DNA of 64,000 bases, from NCBI GenBank assembly GCA_937877535.1, contig CALFJF010000074.1, positions 1 through 64,000 of the forward strand, given 5' to 3'. Of this stretch, positions 61,674 through 64,000 are shown piece after piece (within the stretch, counting starts at the first letter, position 1; each line of letters begins with the position of its first letter). The stretch comes from an uncultured Treponema sp. (GTDB taxonomy: Bacteria; Spirochaetota; Spirochaetia; Treponematales; Treponemataceae). Under the pieces are notes generated by a model. The model saw only the letters and a list, made by a program, of their open reading frames with translations. It did no database searches and was not told the origin of the DNA. A program made the position numbers and the translations under genes.

Positions 61674-62051
61674 ATGAAAGCAAGCGCAAAATTTTTCTGT
61701 GAAAGTTGTGGGGCGGAAGTTGCAGGAAATTCAAAATTTTGTAAAAAATGCGGGAGATTTTTTGCGTCCGTGCGCTGTCCCGCCTGTGGAGAAACGGGAC
61801 CAAACGAAAAATTCAAAAACGGCTGCCCAAAATGTGGTTACGCCGTAAAAAACAGCGCAAGTGCCGAAAAATCAAAAAGTCGTCAAAAAAAAGAGCGGGC
61901 GCGCATTTCAAGAAAAGTCAAAAATCGGTTTCTTTCTGCAATTGACTCAAAATCCGCTCGTTCTGACGGTTCGCTTCCAACATGGTCGTATTGTGCGATT
62001 TTTATTGCGTTCGTGGCAGTCGCTGGTGTCTTTTTTTACATGAACCGCTGA
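61674..62051 (+). CDS. Double zinc-ribbon membrane-anchored protein
   Basis: A 125-residue protein with four cysteine pairs in about residues 9-55 (FFCESCGAEV, SKFCKKCGRFF, RCPACGETG, GCPKCGYAV), which form two zinc ribbons. A basic linker follows and then one C-terminal membrane segment (WSYCAIFIAFVAVAGVFFYM). The topology suggests the ribbons are cytoplasmic. The role is unknown. It starts 12 bases after the receiver-like gene, so the two are probably co-transcribed. Confidence 0.82.
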   Translation: MKASAKFFCESCGAEVAGNSKFCKKCGRFFASVRCPACGETGPNEKFKNGCPKCGYAVKNSASAEKSKSRQKKERARISRKVKNRFLSAIDSKSARSDGSLPTWSYCAIFIAFVAVAGVFFYMNR

Positions 62052-62072
62052 TAATTCACCCTGCCCTTTTAG

Positions 62073-62439
62073 ATGTATGATATTTTTTCAATCGAGGAAT
62101 TGGGAAAATTTTTCTCGCCTTTTTTATGGGATAACAAGCGAAATTTTCTTTTGTTTCTGACAATGGGATATGCTTTTGAAAAATCTGAAAGAATACATCT
62201 CACAGAACAACATTTCTGCTTAGTCCTTTCTTTTTCATGATGATTTTTTTGCTCCCATGAAACAAGAACATTTGGATAGGTACTTTAAGAGAATCTGCAA
62301 ATTGGCGGGTATTGAGATAAAAGACAGAAAACGTATTCCTCCTTCACTGCGGTTCACTTATATCACGAGAATGTGGAAAAATCTTTCTGTCAAACAAGTT
62401 CAGAAAATTGCGGGTCATAGTTCTTGGTGTTCTCGTTGA
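62073..62439 (+). pseudogene. Tyrosine recombinase (integrase) remnant in two frames
   Basis: The first piece (62073-62240, ending TGA) encodes WDNKRNFLLFLTMGYAF, matching the strand-helix before the first catalytic Arg of phage-type integrases. The second piece (62257-62439) encodes LDRYFKRICKLAGI, then PPSLRFTYITRMW (HxLR region, with the His lost) and QKIAGHSSW, where it ends before the catalytic Tyr. The frame changes between pieces and the active site is incomplete, so it is dead. Confidence 0.75.
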
Positions 62440-62600
62440 ATGTCTGACCGAAGTGCTCGTCGGCGGCAATCGTTGTACCAGCTGTTCACGGTGTTTCGGT
62501 TCACGCCAACGATTTTTGCGCAGGCGGTCGCCGTAATGTCGGTGCAAAAGCATCGCAAAATTTTATTGAATTTCTTGGTGCTTAATCTCTTGTATTTCAT
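62415..62600 (-). pseudogene. IS1595-type transposase N-terminal fragment
   Basis: A 61-residue frame whose first 50 residues (FNKILRCFCTDITATACAKI, VGVNRNTVNSWYNDCRRRAL) resemble the N-terminal zinc/HTH part of IS1595 family transposases. It ends where it runs into the integrase remnant, so the catalytic DDE part is missing. The overlap with the integrase piece marks the junction of the two old elements. Confidence 0.6.
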
Positions 62601-62724
62601 AGACTTACATCTCCTTCTGTCAAGAGATGCTAGTCAAGAGCCATTTTCTGACATATCTTCTTCTCCTCTCTTCTTAGATTATACCATAACATACCGTTTT
62701 CGCAAACAGACTAATGTAACATAC

Positions 62725-62751
62725 AAAAAACACGGAGAAAATTCCCCGTGT
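62725..62751 (-). terminator. Minus-strand terminator downstream of the TnpB fragment
   Basis: Read on the minus strand, ACACGGGGA pairs with TCTCCGTGT (one G-U pair) and is followed by six T (62730-62725). It lies about 55 bases past the stop of the TnpB fragment. Confidence 0.65.
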
Positions 62752-62805
62752 CATAAGATTATCGCTGATTATTTTTTTGTCGCCCGCTCCTCGTCCGTGA
62801 GATTG

Positions 62806-63039
62806 TCAGGAAGCGAAGAATTTTGCTTGGTTTTCTTTGAGTTTTGCTTTGTCTGTTTCTGGTTTGATGATATTTTGATAGAATTCGTTTCGTTTAAAAA
62901 GACGATTATTATATATTTGACGACAACAGCCAAAAGTCTTGTTGATTAGGATTTCCTGTTCTGGATTCGGATAGATTCGTAATTTTAATGCTCTATGCTG
63001 GGTATTCCCAGTCTTCACTAAATTATTTAACATAATCAA
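62806..63039 (-). pseudogene. TnpB (IS200/IS605) N-terminal fragment
   Basis: A 77-residue frame. RALKLRIYPNPEQEILINKT and GCCRQIYNNRLFKRNEFYQN match the N-terminal HTH domain of IS605 OrfB/TnpB proteins. It stops at residue 77, whereas TnpB is normally about 350-400 residues with RuvC and zinc-finger parts, so it cannot cut DNA. In another frame just past the stop the sequence reads PDNLTDEERATKK, a hint of a frameshifted tail. No guide RNA region is recognisable. Confidence 0.7.
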
Positions 63040-63204
63040 AAATCTTCCTTTTGGTTGTGCTAGAAAGTAATCAGGATTGCCGTCTTGGTTACTTTTGTTT
63101 TCTATAAAATAATTAGTGAAAAATTTTTAAACCGATTTGACTATTTTTTGGAAATTTGATTACCAAGAGTACCTATATTATTACTGAAGACGGAGGTACG
63201 GTAA

Positions 63205-63567
63205 ATGATCAGTAATTGTTTAATTGAAGCACTAAAGGCAAAAATTAAAGACCCGAAAAACATACAACTTGATTATGTATCGCCAAAGATAAATCAGGGT
63301 CACCTCCACTTTGTTTGGATAAACAAACAAGATGAAACAATGCATCATTTTACAACTCTTAAAGACAACTTACCAAGCTTTCTCGACTTCTTACCGTTCT
63401 GTGGGAAAGAAGTAACAGTTAAACTGGACTACTATAAAAGGCTTATTTTACGTAAATGTTATAACAATGGATTTTCAATAGATGAAACTGAAGCATACAT
63501 AAAAAAACATCACATCCAGTTGACTAGAAGTGATGTTGAACGTTATTTCGAAAAACGCAATAATTAG
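63205..63567 (+). CDS. Hypothetical protein in the mobile region
   Basis: A 120-residue protein of unknown family. It is preceded by a strong ribosome binding site (GGAGGT, seven bases before ATG 63205). The C-terminal third (NGFSIDETEAYIKKHHIQLT, then RSDVERYFEKRN) looks like paired helices and may bind DNA or a partner. The composition is AT-rich. Its stop overlaps the stop of the minus-strand VirB10-like gene by three bases, an unusual tail-to-tail overlap. Confidence 0.65.
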   Translation: MISNCLIEALKAKIKDPKNIQLDYVSPKINQGHLHFVWINKQDETMHHFTTLKDNLPSFLDFLPFCGKEVTVKLDYYKRLILRKCYNNGFSIDETEAYIKKHHIQLTRSDVERYFEKRNN

Positions 63568-64000
63568 AGGTGAGTACTCTCGTCACGAGAAATAACTCTC
63601 ACCTCAAAGCCTTTTTCTTTGAAAGTCTTGTAGATATCACTTTCTTTGGCTACATCTTCTGCGGATTTTTCTATCACTTTTTCTTTTCCGAAACGAGATT
63701 TAATTTTTTTAGTTTTTTCATCAGAATTGTAGGTCGCGTACAAAGTCGAGCCTTCGGGAATGAGCAAAAATGAATGGTCGTAGCTCGAGTACACATTCTC
63801 GGTCACGCGGGCGATTACCACGCCGGGGTTGTCGGTGTTTATCGCCGTGATGAGCGCACCTGAAATAATCGTTCCGTCCCAGAGCGAGTTGTAGGACAGG
63901 AACTCGCCGCTTCCGCCGCTTCCCGCCCCGTTTGAATAGAACTGCTCCTTGTTCTGCTGATAAGCCGCCGCCTGATTCCCGTTCCCGCCAGTTCCGTATG
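63564..64000 (-). CDS. Chimeric VirB10/TrbI-like conjugation protein, partial
   Basis: The gene enters from the right edge, so its start is outside. From 64000 down to about 63740 it encodes the VirB10/TrbI C-terminal region (LSYNSLWDGTIISGALITAI, VIARVTENVYSSYDHSFLLI, PEGSTLYATYNS), part of the type IV secretion channel spanning both membranes. After YATYNS the normal VirB10 beta-barrel is absent. It is replaced by about 50 Lys/Glu-rich residues (KSRFGKEKVIEKSAEDVAKE) in AT-rich DNA. It is therefore a truncated or recombined copy. Confidence 0.7.
   Translation of the reverse strand, partial: YGTGGNGNQAAAYQQNKEQFYSNGAGSGGSGEFLSYNSLWDGTIISGALITAINTDNPGVVIARVTENVYSSYDHSFLLIPEGSTLYATYNSDEKTKKIKSRFGKEKVIEKSAEDVAKESDIYKTFKEKGFEVRVISRDESTHL

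Noticed and set aside
62806..63039. RNA-guided nuclease system (TnpB with guide RNA).
   Set aside because: Only the N-terminal helix-turn-helix part is present; the RuvC and zinc-finger domains are absent.
1..64000. CRISPR array.
   Set aside because: No regularly spaced short direct repeats with unique spacers were seen; the only regular repeats are the coding units at 52490-54020.

Overview
The window looks like chromosomal DNA of a Treponema-like spirochaete. The P83/100 antigen family gene (17964-19949) is close to spirochaete-specific. The rpsF-ssb-rpsR-rplI-dnaB block, the TPR-mreB-mreC-mreD-mrdA-rodA block, many small lipoproteins and a P13-like segment in one protein fit the same group. 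This assignment is inferred from gene content; no 16S gene is present. Base composition is moderate to AT-rich with several abrupt local shifts.

Layout. 1-12.8 kb is an accessory surface-polysaccharide locus: three or four glycosyltransferases (GlfT2-like, DUF4422+GT8, RgpF-like, GT2), an epimerase remnant, and an O-acylation set (MBOAT, a broken acyltransferase-3, two AlgX/AlgJ-like SGNH proteins). 12.9-14.0 kb is lrgAB. 14.3-17.8 kb is the rpsF-ssb-rpsR-rplI-dnaB block with a promoter and a candidate S6:S18 leader. 18-31 kb holds the P83/100 protein, rpsT, a bactofilin, a dCMP deaminase, thrC, a lipoprotein, alr, folC, trpS, a CCA-adding enzyme, a thiamin pyrophosphokinase, an AroH-type chorismate mutase and two tRNAs (Thr, Tyr). 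31.4-38.1 kb holds a cysteine-cluster protein, an MBL hydrolase, mltG, dnaG and rpoD. 38.3-40.9 kb is a three-gene secreted/lipoprotein operon. 41-51.8 kb holds a CdsZ-like zinc-ribbon protein, rnpB, the rod-shape operon and a radical SAM fusion. 52-62 kb holds a coiled-coil repeat lipoprotein, a FadL-like outer-membrane protein, mfd, a secreted protein, a degenerate receiver-like protein and a zinc-ribbon protein. 62-64 kb is a graveyard of integrase, IS1595 and IS605 pieces ending in a chimeric VirB10/TrbI gene, the edge of a conjugative element.

Most striking signal. Four long poly-G runs (10, 10, 15 and 9 G) occur only in the first 10.3 kb and all lie inside polysaccharide-modification genes. 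Two of them have the same layout. The present G10 ends the protein a few codons after the run, G11 would end it at once, and G9 would read on and stop exactly on an ATGA overlap with the next gene. A third sits where two SGNH genes overlap, so one-base changes would give two separate proteins, a fused protein, or loss of the second. This looks like a phase-variable glycan-decoration locus in which slippage controls C-terminal tails, translational coupling and gene fusion. The length variation itself is inferred, because only one allele is visible.

The housekeeping genes are intact and show conserved motifs. The two tRNAs lack an encoded CCA, which fits the CCA-adding enzyme nearby. Three copies of a dispersed inverted repeat (TTGAGCSTGTYRAAA type) lie in intergenic positions next to gene ends.
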